A DNA stretch of 6,015 nt, from NCBI GenBank assembly GCA_023380515.1, contig JAMCRH010000066.1, positions 1 through 6,015 of the forward strand, in the 5' to 3' direction. The position numbers and the translations under genes were made by a program. The stretch is from Gammaproteobacteria bacterium (GTDB lineage Bacteria > Pseudomonadota > Gammaproteobacteria > Enterobacterales > Alteromonadaceae). Shown here piece by piece: positions 1 through 5,714 of this stretch (position 1 is the first letter of the stretch; each line of letters starts with the position of its first letter). The notes under the pieces are model-generated. The model saw only the letters and a program-made list of their open reading frames with translations. It searched no databases and was not told the DNA's origin.

Positions 1-274
1 ATCAACTAGGACCAGTGGTGCGAATAGCTCATTATGGCTGACTCAAATTGAGTACAAGCCGGATATACTTTAGCAATCAATCTATCTTACTATTCAACTG
101 TTGCAATATAGGGGAAGCCCATATACTCGCCCTGACAGCAGGGTCAGGTATTATTTTGGTTTCGGGCTTGGACACAGTCATCTCCAAAGTCACCCTGATT
201 TATATGTTAACTCAAAATCAGGTTGGTGCATGCTTAGGTTCACACACAGGGATAATTTAATCTACTCAATAAGT
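1..274. other. AT-rich non-coding stretch with short hairpins
   Basis: I find no convincing gene here. The short plus-strand reading frames lack a good ribosome binding site, and their products resemble nothing I know. The stretch holds three inverted repeats: positions 41-53 (six-base arms around one base), 131-148 (CCTGAC and GTCAGG arms, six-base loop) and 194-222 (CCTGATTT and AAATCAGG arms, 13-base loop). None is followed by a T-run in either direction, so they do not look like intrinsic terminators. The stretch could be the downstream part of the 153-residue gene's transcript plus decayed sequence continuing to the left. Confidence 0.4.
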
Positions 275-736
275 TTATTGACTTCCGATAAATTCAATAA
301 ATGCATTTCGATTATTCATCTCTTTAAAGAGACGAATACTATACTCCTTAACCTGTTCATCATCAAATTTTACATGAATAACAAATACATTACCTTCTGA
401 ATTAAAGCCCAATCTACTTACCCAGTCGTGTTTTTGTTCTACTTTGAAAATACTTTTTTTCGGCAGTTTGACTCTGCCCTCATCTACGCCGTTTACGATC
501 AATGTGTCATCTGATAATTCTACTGAATTAAAAATTGAAGGAATTAATTCGGAAAAATAAAAAAATGAAATCGGGACTAAAATCAATAGAAAATAAGGAA
601 TCAAGGAATCATTGTTGCCAGATAAAACGAAATAAAGCAGCAAAGGACTGGTAAAACCACAAGTGAATAACATACTAAAAAAATGGTTCCGTCTATCTTT
701 TGGAGACATTGTTACAAGTAATAAGTTTTCTTTCAT
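275..736 (-). CDS. small membrane protein of unknown function, two TM helices plus beta-rich tail
   Basis: I do not recognise this 153-residue protein. It begins with a short polar stretch containing SPKDRR. Two hydrophobic segments follow, at about residues 19-39 and 45-62, consistent with a two-helix membrane hairpin. Residues 72-153 are soluble and look beta-rich, with alternating hydrophobic residues (for example TLIVNG and NVFVIHVKF), and end in a helical segment. Two helices followed by such a domain recall bacterial PH-like membrane proteins, but that is only an inference from layout. The start at 736 is chosen because AAAGGGAT lies about nine bases upstream, whereas the internal ATG at codon 10 has no Shine-Dalgarno sequence. 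The gene sits 223 bp downstream of the secreted-protein gene on the same strand, so they may be co-transcribed, although the gap has room for a separate promoter. AT-rich base use differs from the ribD-ribB block and suggests acquisition. Confidence 0.7.
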   Translation of the reverse strand: MKENLLLVTMSPKDRRNHFFSMLFTCGFTSPLLLYFVLSGNNDSLIPYFLLILVPISFFYFSELIPSIFNSVELSDDTLIVNGVDEGRVKLPKKSIFKVEQKHDWVSRLGFNSEGNVFVIHVKFDDEQVKEYSIRLFKEMNNRNAFIEFIGSQ

Positions 737-770
737 TTTTTATAATCCCTTTTCGACGATTTTAATATAA

Positions 771-784
771 GTTTATCGATAAAC
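771..784. promoter_or_regulatory. 14-bp perfect palindrome upstream of the 153-residue gene
   Basis: GTTTATCGATAAAC equals its own reverse complement over all 14 bases. It lies 35-48 bases upstream of the start codon at 736, next to a TATATT sequence (764-769, read on the minus strand) that could be a -10 box. No good -35 box accompanies it. The position fits an operator for a dimeric regulator, but the binding protein is unknown and chance occurrence in AT-rich DNA is possible. Confidence 0.3.
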
Positions 785-805
785 CTACGCGAGGACGTCA
801 GAATC

Positions 806-840
806 GCACATGCAAAACAACTTTGCGTGCTATTTTTTAT
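806..840 (+). terminator. intrinsic-terminator-like hairpin with T-run
   Basis: On the plus strand, GCAC (806-809) and GCAAA (812-816) pair with TTTGC (822-826) and GTGC (827-830), with a two-base bulge (AT) and a five-base loop. TATTTTTT follows at once (831-838). This is the usual form of a rho-independent terminator for rightward transcription. On the minus strand the hairpin is not followed by a T-run, so it would be a poor terminator for the 309-residue gene. No plus-strand gene ending here is visible, so its role is unclear. Confidence 0.45.
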
Positions 841-959
841 CCTTGAAAAAAATTTAAATATTTTCGTAAAGATTATTTAGCAACTTGTGAGTTCTGCCAA
901 ATATGTAAAATATTGTTCTTTCAGCCAGTCTGCGAACCCTATACTTAGATAACTCTAGT

Positions 960-1889
960 TTATATTGGAAAGCATACAGTTTGTCGGACTAATTCGCCTG
1001 GACGGCCAGTATAAACTACTCTACACCGATACTCTTGATTCCACGCAATATCCACCCATGAATTATCCGCTGGCGTTGTACTAGTATTGTTTGCAATACT
1101 TCCGCCACCTTCGTTTTCAGACTCATCATTAAGCTCGATCGCACAATTTGCTAATGCCGCTTGAGTGGTACTGAATGATGTCTTGCAGTAGTCTACTCTA
1201 TCAATAAACTCTATATGAGAAAGAGAGTAAACGGCAAGAGTCGGTAAACATGTGGCGCCAAAATTCGTGGTTGATAAGAAGCAACCAGCTATAGCCGCAA
1301 AAAACGCTACGCTATTATCGTACTTTGCTTTTTGGGCACACCGCTCAAGCGTTGAAAAACCATCAAAAGGGACTTCTCTTTGTAATTCTATGGATTGACA
1401 GTAAGGTGTAGATTGAGAGCTTGTAATAGAGTTAATCCCTATGTCTGGCGGGCACGGCATACCAATAGGAACAGGAGTGTGGCAAAACGGATCTGTAGGA
1501 CCCAAAGTATTGTCAATATAAGGATAATGTTGAGCAAACTTCGAAATTAAGTGACTCGCTACCGAGGAGAGGTTCATAGAATTCTCAACGCCGAAAAGTC
1601 CGTAATTCAAGGTATCAGTGTCTGAATTATAAAAAACTAAATCGTTACTTTCAGTATCTACAAGGAAGAAACTGTCGTCATCAAAGCTGACTGTTAGTGT
1701 GTCATTTTCATTATTGCCTCTAATGACTAACCAATTTCCAGCTTGGTCTGAAACTGTAAATCTAAACTGTCCTTGATTATCAATCCATGAGACGCCATAA
1801 GGTGACACGTCCATATTTTGTTGAAAAGCGATGGAATTATTTGAGAATAAGAAAGCACATATTATTATAAAGTAAAAAGTCCGTTTCAT
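960..1889 (-). CDS. secreted cysteine-rich protein of unknown function
   Basis: I do not recognise this 309-residue protein. It opens with a clear Sec signal peptide: Lys-Arg after Met, a hydrophobic core through about residue 15, and likely cleavage after SIA (residue 21). Residues 25-100 are rich in Asp, Ser and Thr and look beta-rich. Ten cysteines then follow in the mature part, at residues 136, 146, 164, 184, 203, 214, 235, 249, 289 and 306, an even number that allows five disulfide bonds in the periplasm or outside the cell. Residues 194-222 are the most hydrophobic part of the mature chain. Residues 252-278 form a low-complexity Asn/Ser/Thr/Gly linker before a short C-terminal piece with the last two cysteines. 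The start is supported by AAAGGGAT about eight bases upstream. The coding sequence is AT-rich and the flanks are non-coding, so it reads as accessory. A role in adhesion, toxicity or envelope function cannot be decided from sequence. Confidence 0.75.
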   Translation of the reverse strand: MKRTFYFIIICAFLFSNNSIAFQQNMDVSPYGVSWIDNQGQFRFTVSDQAGNWLVIRGNNENDTLTVSFDDDSFFLVDTESNDLVFYNSDTDTLNYGLFGVENSMNLSSVASHLISKFAQHYPYIDNTLGPTDPFCHTPVPIGMPCPPDIGINSITSSQSTPYCQSIELQREVPFDGFSTLERCAQKAKYDNSVAFFAAIAGCFLSTTNFGATCLPTLAVYSLSHIEFIDRVDYCKTSFSTTQAALANCAIELNDESENEGGGSIANNTSTTPADNSWVDIAWNQEYRCRVVYTGRPGELVRQTVCFPI

Positions 1890-2151
1890 TTAAATATCCC
1901 TTTAAAAGGTTAATTGTAAAAACCCTAGATTAGTGATTTGATTATATATTCCACGCAAATCCTATTGAGCCTATTATAAATAACCCACGAAGTCAAATAG
2001 ATTTATTTTTTAATGGCGTTCTTCGTCCATCTTTTTTCATATCAACTAAAACTTGTGGGAAATTTCATGACAGTTCAAGGGCTAATGAGCATGTATATTT
2101 CTGAAATGAATATAGAGTCGAACGATGAATCTTAAGTTTCTTACTCTACCA

Positions 2152-2192
2152 CTTACCATTTCAATCCAGCACTGCTTATTCTGGTTGGTAAG
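2152..2192. repeat. nested inverted repeat (hairpin)
   Basis: CTTACCA at 2152-2158 is the reverse complement of TGGTAAG at 2186-2192. Inside it CCAG (2166-2169) pairs with CTGG (2181-2184), giving an interrupted stem with an 11-base loop. It has no T-run and does not show the core sites of an integron attC. It may be a structured RNA element or a decayed mobile-element end; nothing decides between these. Confidence 0.35.
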
Positions 2193-2208
2193 CCTCTTAT
2201 CGTTTTGA

Positions 2209-2228
2209 GAGCGCTTACTTAAGTGCTC
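2209..2228. repeat. eight-base-pair hairpin near the left end of the IS remnant
   Basis: GAGCGCTT (2209-2216) pairs with AAGTGCTC (2221-2228) around the four-base loop ACTT, with one position mismatched or wobble-paired. Neither strand has a T-run after it, so a terminator role is weak. It might be the displaced end of whatever lay left of the insertion before the IS arrived. Confidence 0.35.
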
Positions 2229-2258
2229 CGTCATTCATGCACGGAAGCCATTTGAATC

Positions 2259-2278
2259 CAGGGCCAGAGCGTGAACGT
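2259..2278 (+). repeat. left terminal inverted repeat of the ISAs1 remnant
   Basis: CAGGGCCAGAGCGTGAACGT reads inward from position 2259. Compared with the right end read inward, CAGGG, GC, TGA and the final GT agree. It lies about 90 bases before the transposase start, which is plausible for this family. Confidence 0.5.
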
Positions 2279-2365
2279 TTTTTACCATCTTATGGCTTAG
2301 GCAAATGACCGGTTTGACGATCTGAATTACCTGTGATCATATACCCCTTTTTCGGGAGGTAACTC

Positions 2366-2615
2366 ATGTACGATGAATCCTTCACGAGTCACTTTGGCGC
2401 ATTAACAGACGCACGTCAATCAGCAAAGGTCACCTATCCCTTTGAGGATATCTTGTTTATTACGCTGTGTGCTGTCACGGCTGGAGACGAGGGTTGGAGT
2501 CGTTGCCAAAGAGCGCTCAAAAGGAAGCGTCCCGGCCAAGTAGAAGCGTGCATGGATGAAAGCTGATTATCTGGAGGCCTTGTTAACCGGAGGATTCAGC
2601 GAGATGCTCAATTAG
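2366..2615 (+). pseudogene. ISAs1-family transposase, internally deleted and frameshifted
   Basis: The start has a strong ribosome binding site (GGGAGGT, six bases before ATG). Residues 1-44 match the N-terminal region of ISAs1/H-repeat transposases: an opening with SHFGALTDARQ, then KVTYPFEDILFITLCAV and a Gly-Trp at 43-44 where complete members have EGWEDIE. At about 2498-2508 the reading frame shifts by one. From 2499 to 2615 the new frame encodes a typical C-terminal tail, containing KERSKGSVPAK, then KRAWMKADYLEALLTGG, and a final TAG at 2613-2615. This tail also has an internal TAG at 2541-2543. Roughly 290 residues, including the whole catalytic DDE region, are missing, so no active enzyme can be made. 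The original frame stays open only to 2566, so any translated product would be a 66-residue fragment. Confidence 0.8.
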
Positions 2616-2618
2616 TGA

Positions 2619-2638
2619 ACCCTCATGCGGTTACCCTG
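2619..2638 (-). repeat. right terminal inverted repeat of the ISAs1 remnant
   Basis: Read on the minus strand from 2638, the sequence begins CAGGGTAACCGCATGAGGGT. It starts only four bases after the transposase stop codon, the usual compact layout of an IS right end. The next base outward, 2639, is the likely 3' end of the SRP RNA. Confidence 0.5.
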
Positions 2639-2751
2639 GGTGATGACCCCACCAGCCACACCCCGGCACACATTACCCCAACTACGGCTGCTCCCTTCCG
2701 GGCCTGACCGGGTTCGCTGGTTCATGTTGCGAGGGGACCAATGGGGTCACC
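2639..2751 (-). ncRNA. ffs: signal recognition particle RNA, small bacterial type (4.5S RNA)
   Basis: This RNA is the scaffold of the signal recognition particle. It binds the Ffh protein and stimulates its interaction with FtsY, directing inner-membrane proteins to the translocon during translation. The diagnostic conserved tip is present on the minus strand at 2709-2686: GGTCAGGCC, the tetraloop GGAA, then GGGAGCAGCC. The ends pair: the 5' GGTGACCCCA (from 2751) pairs with TGGGGTCA followed by TCACC at the 3' end, with about three extra bases on the 3' side. The resulting length of about 113 bases is close to the 114-base E. coli RNA. A good promoter lies just upstream. The gene follows ribB on the same strand but probably has its own transcription. 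The IS remnant begins immediately after the 3' end, and no intrinsic terminator is visible there, so end formation probably relies on ribonuclease trimming. Ends are accurate to a few bases only. Confidence 0.93.
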
Positions 2752-2758
2752 GCCGCGC

Positions 2759-2787
2759 ATTATGCTTGAAAGCAGGCATAAACTCAA
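2759..2787 (-). promoter_or_regulatory. sigma-70 promoter of the SRP RNA gene
   Basis: On the minus strand, TTGAGT (2787-2782) and CATAAT (2764-2759) are separated by exactly 17 bases. The expected start, G at 2751, is seven bases after the -10 box. The bases between -10 and start are GCGCGGC, a GC-rich discriminator typical of stable-RNA promoters under growth-rate (ppGpp) control. A second TTGAGT lies ten bases further upstream (2797-2792). An inverted repeat, TTATGC and GCATAA (2782-2777 and 2765-2760), overlaps the -10 box and spacer. Confidence 0.7.
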
Positions 2788-2805
2788 CCTAACTCAAGCA
2801 ATCTG

Positions 2806-2818
2806 CGCCTAACTGGCG
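2806..2818 (-). terminator. weak hairpin downstream of ribB
   Basis: CGCC and GGCG arms surround a five-base loop, starting 17 bases after the ribB stop codon. On the minus strand it is followed by CAGATTGCTTG rather than a clean T-run, so it is at best a weak terminator. Read-through from the riboflavin operon into the SRP RNA gene is possible. Confidence 0.25.
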
Positions 2819-2834
2819 AATAAGTCACCAGTCC

Positions 2835-3950
2835 TTACTTGTCTTCGATAAATTCGACCACTTCTAAGCCGAAACCTGACAGCGCTGAGTACTTCCGTGG
2901 CGAGCTCAATAAGCGCATTTGGTGGACACCGAGGTCCGCCAGAATTTGCGAGCCAACACCGACATTGCGCGACTCTTTGCTCTTCGTCGCCGAACGCTGC
3001 ACTTCGCCTTTATCTTCTTGCTCAAAGAAACGGACTTGCTCAATTAAGTCTTGTGGGCTTTGCTGTTTGCTCAACATCACAAACACACCGCCTTCTTCAG
3101 CGATTTTTCGCATGGCACGGTACACCGGCCAACTGCGGCGGCTCGCCCGCTCGGTTGCTAGTAAGTCGTTAAAGGTGTCTTGCAAGTGTACCCGTACTAA
3201 AGTCGGTTGGTCTCCCTGCACTTCGCCACTGACAAGCGCAAAGTGCACTTGACCATCGACGGTGTCTTGATACGTGACTAAGTCAAATTCACCGTACGCG
3301 GTTGGCAGTTTACATTGGGCCACGCGCTCAACGGTGTGCTCTTTCATTGACCGGTATTCAATTAAATCGGCAATCGTGCCAATTTTTAAATCGTGTTCCG
3401 CGGCAAACTTCTCGAGGTCAGGACGACGCGCCATGGTGCCATCTTCATTGAGAATTTCGACAATCACTGCGGCTGGCTCATAGCCTGCCATGCGCGCTAA
3501 ATCACAACCTGCTTCCGTATGCCCTGCGCGGTTTAGTACGCCGCCTTGGCGGGCTTTCAAAGGGAAAATATGCCCTGGCATCACCAAGTCGGTTGGTTTC
3601 GCATCGGCAGCGACAGCCGCCAACACGGTTTTCGCCCGATCACTGGCCGAAATACCCGTCGTGACGCCATGCGCCGCTTCAATCGATACGGTAAAATTGG
3701 TCGCATACGGTGAATTGTTTTGCCCAACCATGAGCGGCAAACGCAACTGTTGGCAACGCTCTTCGGTCAGCGTCAAACAAATCAGGCCACGGCCATATCG
3801 CGCCATAAAATTAATCGCTTCAGGTGTAACACACTCGGCGGCCATAATCAGGTCGCCTTCGTTCTCGCGATCTTCATCATCCATGAGAATGACCATCTTG
3901 CCCGCTTTCATATCGGCAATAATTTCGGCCGTACTATTCAAACTCGACAT
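2835..3950 (-). CDS. ribB: 3,4-dihydroxy-2-butanone-4-phosphate synthase with degenerate GTP cyclohydrolase II domain
   Basis: The N-terminal domain (about residues 5-203) makes 3,4-dihydroxy-2-butanone 4-phosphate from ribulose 5-phosphate, the four-carbon building block of riboflavin. All the hallmark motifs are present: the acidic metal/substrate loop [10 protein letters not shown] (24-33), RYGRGLICL (51-59), [12 protein letters not shown] (94-105) and the stretch around [20 protein letters not shown] (127-146). The C-terminal domain (about 207-371) is related to GTP cyclohydrolase II: it starts [11 protein letters not shown] and ends with a recognisable QIL...[15 protein letters not shown] region. 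At 252-264, however, [13 protein letters not shown] stands where real enzymes have VRVHSECLTGD, and the zinc cysteines of the later CDCG motif and the RAYALQ-like catalytic region are also missing. GTP cyclohydrolase activity is therefore not expected. This matches the RibBX type (ribB fused to a partial ribA) known from gammaproteobacteria. GAGGGTG seven bases before ATG supports the start; this site overlaps the ribD stop, 12 bases upstream. Automatic annotation will probably say 'bifunctional RibBA'. Confidence 0.93.
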   Translation of the reverse strand: MSSLNSTAEIIADMKAGKMVILMDDEDRENEGDLIMAAECVTPEAINFMARYGRGLICLTLTEERCQQLRLPLMVGQNNSPYATNFTVSIEAAHGVTTGISASDRAKTVLAAVAADAKPTDLVMPGHIFPLKARQGGVLNRAGHTEAGCDLARMAGYEPAAVIVEILNEDGTMARRPDLEKFAAEHDLKIGTIADLIEYRSMKEHTVERVAQCKLPTAYGEFDLVTYQDTVDGQVHFALVSGEVQGDQPTLVRVHLQDTFNDLLATERASRRSWPVYRAMRKIAEEGGVFVMLSKQQSPQDLIEQVRFFEQEDKGEVQRSATKSKESRNVGVGSQILADLGVHQMRLLSSPRKYSALSGFGLEVVEFIEDK

Positions 3951-3962
3951 GCTACTTCACCC

Positions 3963-5237
3963 TCATTTAGCTAGTGCGCCGTCGGGGCGCATGGTAATTT
4001 TTAAATCTGGTCCCACTTGCTGACAAGCCACAACTTGCCATTGTTTCACTGCAGCCATTTTAGTTGGCCCAGTCATGGTTAATAACTCTTTTGCGCCACT
4101 GCCTAAAAATTTCGGTGCTTGATATAAAATCAGCTCATCCACTAAGTTGGCATCTAACAAAGCCCCTGCCAATCGCGCACCACTTTCGACCCAAACCGAC
4201 AGAATATTCGCTGCTGCAAGCTTTTCTAGCAGCGCAGGCAAAGACACTTTGCCATCCGCGCCTGCGGCAACAATGATTTCCTGCGCATGCGCTGGCAAAG
4301 CCACACCAAGCGCCTGAGTACGTACGACCCAAACTGGGTTTTGGTCTTGAAAAATGCGTGCCTGTGGCGAAATTTCGCCACGATGATCAATAATCACGCG
4401 CAAAGGTTGGCGCACGTGCTTCGGCGCAACGCCGGTTTGCGGCGCAAAGGCCTGCATCGATTTCTTCAACGCCGGGGCTAGCTGTTCACTACCGCGCAAT
4501 TTTTCAGCCTGCGGCTGCTCTTGAAAATACAACACATCCTCAGGAAACTCTTCTACGCGTACATTTAAGCTTGGATCATCTGCTAACACCGTACCCGCAC
4601 CAGACAAAATCGCTCCTGCCTGAGCACGGCCAACCTGCACGTCACGGCGCGCTTCGGCGCTCGTGATCCATTTACTCTCACCGGAAGCCAATGCGGTTTT
4701 GCCATCCATGGAAGCGGCCAGCTTCACCTGCACCAATGGGCGATTTTTTGTCACACGGGTAAAAAACGCCGCAGAAACAGCAAACGCTTCATCACTTAAA
4801 AGACCCACATCCACCTGAATGCCAGCATGACGCAGCAATTCAATGCCGCGGCCAGAAACCACCGGAAATGGGTCTTGCATCGCCACCACGACACGGCCGA
4901 CCGCTGCTTTTAGCAAGGCTTCCGCGCAAGGCGGTGTGCGTCCATGATGACTGCACGGCTCTAAGGTCACATACGCAGTAGCGCCACGTGCCCGCTCACC
5001 GGCTGCCCGCAACGCAAAGACTTCCGCATGGGGGCCGCCCGCGCGTTCATGAAAACCGGCGCCGACAATGCAGTCACGCCACTGCTGCGGACCCGCTGAT
5101 AAATCAACCTGCTCGGCAGCGACAATCACACAACCAACATTTGGATTCGGATGCGTGGTAAAACGCCCTCGGGCGGCAAGCTCGAGGGCGTATTGCATAA
5201 AGAATTGATCAGCTGGCGTAAACGGCATGTTAGTCAT
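3963..5237 (-). CDS. ribD: bifunctional diaminohydroxyphosphoribosylaminopyrimidine deaminase / 5-amino-6-(5-phosphoribosylamino)uracil reductase
   Basis: RibD performs the second and third steps of the GTP branch of riboflavin synthesis: zinc-dependent deamination of the pyrimidine, then NADPH-dependent reduction of the ribose. The deaminase domain (about 8-155) shows [11 protein letters not shown] (29-39), the HAE motif (His70, catalytic Glu72) and [11 protein letters not shown] (94-104), giving zinc ligands His70, Cys95 and Cys104. The reductase domain (about 165-415) shows [11 protein letters not shown] (172-182), SGESKWIT (185-192), [12 protein letters not shown] (216-227) and [12 protein letters not shown] (350-361). 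At 424 residues it is longer than the E. coli protein (about 367). The extra length lies mainly at about 40-57 and 229-275, away from the catalytic motifs. The ATG at 5237 overlaps the last codons of nrdR by eight bases, which implies translational coupling. A second in-frame ATG three codons later (5228) would also serve. Confidence 0.95.
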   Translation of the reverse strand: MTNMPFTPADQFFMQYALELAARGRFTTHPNPNVGCVIVAAEQVDLSAGPQQWRDCIVGAGFHERAGGPHAEVFALRAAGERARGATAYVTLEPCSHHGRTPPCAEALLKAAVGRVVVAMQDPFPVVSGRGIELLRHAGIQVDVGLLSDEAFAVSAAFFTRVTKNRPLVQVKLAASMDGKTALASGESKWITSAEARRDVQVGRAQAGAILSGAGTVLADDPSLNVRVEEFPEDVLYFQEQPQAEKLRGSEQLAPALKKSMQAFAPQTGVAPKHVRQPLRVIIDHRGEISPQARIFQDQNPVWVVRTQALGVALPAHAQEIIVAAGADGKVSLPALLEKLAAANILSVWVESGARLAGALLDANLVDELILYQAPKFLGSGAKELLTMTGPTKMAAVKQWQVVACQQVGPDLKITMRPDGALAK

Positions 5238-5679
5238 CTAAACGCGCAATTTCCTCACCGAACTCACGAATATCCTCAAACGAGCGATACACCGAGGCAA
5301 ACCGAATGTAGGCGACTTTATCGAGCTGCTTCAATTGGTCCATGACCAACGAACCAATCAGTTTGCTCGACACTTCACGCTCACCAGTCGCCCGCAGTTT
5401 CGACTTAATTCGGTTAATCGTTTGTTCCATGGCTTCGAGACTTACAGGCCGCTTCTCGAGCGAGCGCAGCAAGCCTGCACGCAGTTTATCTTCATTAAAG
5501 GGTTCGCGGGCGCCATTGCTTTTAATCACCCGCGGCATCACTAATTCAGCACTTTCGAATGTCGTGAAACGCTCTTTGCATGCATTGCACTCACGCCGCC
5601 GGCGCACCGACATACCGTCCGCAACTAAGCGTGAGTCAATCACTTTCGTGTCTTGTTCGTCACAAAATGGACAATGCAT
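5230..5679 (-). CDS. nrdR: transcriptional repressor NrdR
   Basis: NrdR is the nucleotide-sensing repressor of ribonucleotide reductase genes. It binds NrdR boxes in their promoters when its ATP-cone holds dATP/ATP. The 149-residue length is typical of the family. The N-terminal zinc ribbon has Cys3, Cys6, Cys31 and Cys34, with the basic stretch VRRRREC between the pairs. The ATP-cone domain runs from about 49 to 139 and begins with [16 protein letters not shown]. The start is supported by GAGAGGG five bases upstream of ATG. It lies 35 bases after glyA and overlaps ribD by eight bases; nrdR beside ribD is a common arrangement in gammaproteobacteria. I see no NrdR box in this window, so the targets are elsewhere. 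Confidence 0.97.
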   Translation of the reverse strand: MHCPFCDEQDTKVIDSRLVADGMSVRRRRECNACKERFTTFESAELVMPRVIKSNGAREPFNEDKLRAGLLRSLEKRPVSLEAMEQTINRIKSKLRATGEREVSSKLIGSLVMDQLKQLDKVAYIRFASVYRSFEDIREFGEEIARLDD

Positions 5680-5714
5680 AGCAACCCTCTCGTCGTTTAC
5701 TTAGCCTGTTTATC

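Larger units (their letters stand above)
1890..2258. other. non-coding stretch between the secreted-protein gene and the IS remnant
   Basis: No convincing gene is visible in these 369 bases. The part nearest 1890 is the leader of the minus-strand 309-residue gene. It carries two minus-strand TATAAT sequences (1941-1946 and 1973-1978), but neither has a well-spaced -35 box. TTGACT at 1991-1996 is only 12 bases from the second. A 22-codon plus-strand frame (2067-2135) follows a weak GGGA and is not convincing. Two hairpins lie at 2152-2192 and 2209-2228, without adjacent T-runs. Confidence 0.45.
2259..2638 (+). mobile_element. internally deleted ISAs1-family insertion sequence remnant, about 380 bp
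   Basis: The two ends of this stretch are imperfect inverted repeats, both starting CAGGG when read inward (2259-2278 and, on the minus strand, 2638-2619), with 13 of 20 positions identical. Between them lie the start and the end of an ISAs1-type (H-repeat-associated, DDE) transposase gene with the whole middle missing. A complete member would have a transposase of roughly 370-380 residues. No target-site duplication is evident: the bases outside the left end (CATTTGAATC) and outside the right end (GGTGATGACC) do not match, so the copy is old or rearranged. The right end falls at the 3' end of the SRP RNA gene. Family assignment rests on the N-terminal transposase sequence and is fairly secure. 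The exact ends are inferred from the repeat match alone. Confidence 0.75.

Noticed and set aside
48..400. Two overlapping plus-strand frames of 70 and 99 codons
   Set aside because: There is no good ribosome binding site and no recognisable product, and the longer one overlaps the 3' end of the better-supported minus-strand gene.
1941..1996. Sigma-70 promoter of the 309-residue gene using TTGACT and TATAAT
   Set aside because: The spacing is only 12 bases, too short for a standard promoter. The TATAAT-like sequences may still be used, but no complete promoter could be assigned.
1..2058. Similar 18-base strings starting ATCAACTA at 1 and 2041 as possible attachment repeats
   Set aside because: Only the first eight bases match exactly and about 14 of 18 overall. 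There is no integrase in view, and this level of match is plausible by chance.
2067..2135. A 22-codon plus-strand small ORF rich in methionine
   Set aside because: The Shine-Dalgarno is weak, there is no recognisable family, and such frames are expected by chance in this AT-rich DNA.
2150..2195. Integron attC site
   Set aside because: The nested inverted repeat lacks the GTTRRRY/RYYYAAC core sites and there is no integron integrase or cassette series.
3951..3975. FMN riboswitch upstream of ribB
   Set aside because: The gap is only 12 bases and holds just the ribosome binding site; no RFN-like sequence is present.
2839..5704. Several plus-strand open frames opposite ribB, ribD and nrdR
   Set aside because: They lie antisense to well-supported genes, have no family resemblance, and are explained by the codon bias of the GC-richer genes.
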